DNA from: Verrucomicrobiota bacterium
GTDB taxonomy: Bacteria > Verrucomicrobiota > Verrucomicrobiia > Verrucomicrobiales > DEV007
DNA length: 7,875 nucleotides
Direction of reading: 5' to 3'
Assembly (NCBI GenBank): GCA_020630835.1
Contig: JAHDIL010000014.1
Span: 4,536-12,410 of the forward strand
In this document: positions 6,453 through 7,875 of the stretch, in pieces
Layout: the number at the start of each line of letters is the position of its first letter
Numbering within the stretch: the first letter of the stretch is position 1
The notes under the pieces: model-generated
Seen by the model: only the letters and a program-made list of their open reading frames with translations
Told to the model about the DNA's origin: nothing
Databases searched by the model: none
Position numbers and translations under genes: made by a program

Positions 6453-7760
6453 CTAAAAGGGACGCTTACCTGCCAGCTCACAGAGCCTAGCCTTAAGCTC
6501 CTCCAGGCCTTGACGCTCTTGCGCTGAAATGGCGAAGACTTCTTGCTTGGGGAAGCGGCTCCGAATCGCATCCAGATACATTTCAGATTCCTCTAGATCA
6601 ATCTTGTTTGCTACAATTAGCCAAGGGCGCTTGGTCAGCTCCTCGTCATAGAGCTTGAGCTCCTTCCGCAGGATTTGTAGGTCAGAGATCGGATCTCGTT
6701 GATCAACGCCAGCTGCATCGACAACGAAAAGAAAGACTGAGCAGCGACTGATGTGTCGGAGAAAGTCGTGCCCTAAGCCGATGTTCTGAGAGGCTCCTTC
6801 GATAAGCCCGGGAATGTCAGCAATCGTCGTTCGATAGTATCCCGGGAACTCTACAACCCCGACCATGGGTTTAAGCGTTGTGAAAGGGTAGGCCGCTACT
6901 TTTGGAGCCGCTTTCGAAAGTGCACCGAGTAAGGTTGATTTGCCAGCGTTGGGGAATCCCACCAGGCCGATGTCCGCGATGCGTCGGAGTTCTAGGTAGT
7001 AGGTGCCCTCGCCCCCCTTTGTGCCCATGGTGAACTCAATAGGCGCCTGGTTGGTGTCGGTCCGGTAGTTCCAGTTTCCTTTGCCGCCGATGCCGCCCTC
7101 GCAAAGGACAAACTTATCTCCAACTTCTGTCAGGTCCGCGACCTTTTCCCCATAGTCTTTCTCATCTTCGCCCAATTCCTCTTCATCGAGTAGGGCGATC
7201 TCGGCGTCACTCAGTCCACCATCCGCTTCGCTGCCGTCCGGATCAAAGACATCGCTTTCCTCGTCGGCGGAGCCGGCGGTTTCTGTTTTGTCGGAGCGTT
7301 CACCGTTGAGCTCAGCGATCTCCTCCTCGCTGGCTACGAGCTCATCCGAACTCTCATCTCGAGACATAAGCACTAGGTGACCTTCCTCGTTCTCGATGAA
7401 TTCTCCGCGAAATTCCTCCTCTGTAAACGCAGGTCCTGCTTCTCCAGGTTTGGTTTCATCATCAGGCACTCGGTAGACGATCGTTCCAGGAGGCACTTTT
7501 AGAATGAGGTCTTTTCCTGATTTGCCTGTCTTCTTGCGGCCTGACCCGTTTTTGCCTCGTTCCGCTTTGTAATTGTGGCGGTAAAAGAATTCTCGTAAAT
7601 TGTCAGTATGTTCATCAACGATGAGCACCACATCTGCGCCATTCCCCCCATCGCCGCCGTCTGGGCCTCCTTTGGGCACGAACTTCTCCCGTCGGAATGA
7701 GCAGCAGCCATCGCCACCATCTCCGGCTTTGGCAAAAATTTTTATATGGTCTACAAACAT
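6453..7760 (-). CDS. obg: GTPase Obg (CgtA) with acidic insertion
   Basis: A ribosome-associated GTPase acting in 50S subunit assembly and stress/growth control. The 435-residue product starts with the glycine-rich Obg fold (KAGDGGDGCCSFRREKF at 11-27, KGGPDGGDGGNGADV at 30-44) and continues with the G domain: G1 GFPNAGKST (268-276), G2 region YPFTTL (291-296), G3 DIPG (315-318), G4 NKID (385-388) and G5 ISA (411-413). There is no OCT or other C-terminal extension. Oddly, between GTIVYRV (92-98) and EKVADLTEVGD (205-215), where E. coli ObgE has about ten residues, there is an insertion of about 100 residues with roughly 41 Asp/Glu and only 7 Lys/Arg. The reading frame is intact throughout and the flanking Obg-fold motifs are conserved. 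ATG 7760 gives the canonical MFVDHIKI start; no Shine-Dalgarno is visible. The usual rplU-rpmA partners are not seen in the 115 nt available upstream. Confidence 0.95.
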   Translation of the reverse strand: MFVDHIKIFAKAGDGGDGCCSFRREKFVPKGGPDGGDGGNGADVVLIVDEHTDNLREFFYRHNYKAERGKNGSGRKKTGKSGKDLILKVPPGTIVYRVPDDETKPGEAGPAFTEEEFRGEFIENEEGHLVLMSRDESSDELVASEEEIAELNGERSDKTETAGSADEESDVFDPDGSEADGGLSDAEIALLDEEELGEDEKDYGEKVADLTEVGDKFVLCEGGIGGKGNWNYRTDTNQAPIEFTMGTKGGEGTYYLELRRIADIGLVGFPNAGKSTLLGALSKAAPKVAAYPFTTLKPMVGVVEFPGYYRTTIADIPGLIEGASQNIGLGHDFLRHISRCSVFLFVVDAAGVDQRDPISDLQILRKELKLYDEELTKRPWLIVANKIDLEESEMYLDAIRSRFPKQEVFAISAQERQGLEELKARLCELAGKRPF

Positions 7761-7875
7761 GCGGCAAAAAGGATAACGCTACTTTCCACCCAACACGCCC
7801 CCGGCCTTTCTGCAAGTTTGCGCCGCCTCTAATTACCGAAAGGGAAGTGAAGCCCTGTTTTCACAAGAAATGTAT
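7761..7875. other. Upstream region of obg, no gene recognised
   Basis: These 115 nt precede the reverse-strand obg gene. All three reverse-strand frames entering from the window edge hit stops early, and none of the short tails resembles the end of ribosomal protein L27 (rpmA), the common upstream neighbour of obg. I found no convincing promoter pair; a TAATTA-like element (reverse strand, near plus 7829-7834) lacks a -35 at proper distance. A weak 5-bp inverted repeat (7847-7851 with 7860-7864) is probably chance. Confidence 0.4.

Noticed and set aside
7615..7815. Reverse ORF of 66 codons overlapping the obg start
   Set aside because: It reads the glycine-rich obg coding region in another frame, giving an arginine/tryptophan-rich peptide typical of a shadow frame.

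Overview
The window is a stretch of ordinary bacterial chromosome of medium G+C content. It holds seven protein genes, all apparently intact, and no recognisable mobile element, CRISPR array, tRNA or rRNA. The mix suggests a Gram-negative bacterium of the Planctomycetota-Verrucomicrobiota-Chlamydiota group, most plausibly a verrucomicrobial (Opitutae/Puniceicoccales-like) lineage. The clues are a small secreted DUF1080 protein (a family greatly expanded in that group), an exported OmpA-like/BON-like envelope protein, and poor Shine-Dalgarno usage at several genes. This placement is an inference from gene content; no taxonomic marker was compared.

Layout: positions 1-582 hold no gene I can support. 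The stretch contains a striking perfect 13-bp hairpin (47-78), a weaker nested hairpin followed by a T run (177-223), and a possible structured leader for the next gene. From 583 to 3042 there is a tight forward operon, leuB-pyrF-pyrE. It combines the third enzyme of the leucine pathway with the last two enzymes of de novo UMP synthesis; the two pyr genes overlap by 29 nt. After a 93-nt gap with two small hairpins comes cinA (3136-4386), encoding a two-domain CinA-family protein. Its 3' end overlaps the 3' end of a convergent reverse-strand gene (4368-5552) for an exported protein with probable BON-like repeats and a divergent OmpA-like C-terminus. A 113-nt divergent intergenic region separates that gene from a forward gene (5666-6379) for a secreted single-domain DUF1080 protein. 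The last gene is reverse-strand obg/cgtA (6453-7760), a ribosome-associated GTPase with an unusual acidic insertion of about 100 residues in its N-terminal Obg domain. The final 115 nt upstream of obg carry no identifiable gene.

Functionally, leuB, pyrF, pyrE, cinA and obg are housekeeping genes (amino acid and pyrimidine synthesis, NAD-nucleotide salvage/repair, ribosome assembly), while the two genes between cinA and obg make exported proteins of unknown exact role. I see no multi-gene defence, secondary-metabolite or transfer system. The items most worth a second look are the acidic insertion in Obg, the leuB leader region with a small leucine-clustered ORF whose stop overlaps the leuB start, the overlapping convergent pair, and the hairpin-buried ribosome-binding-like sequence upstream of cinA.
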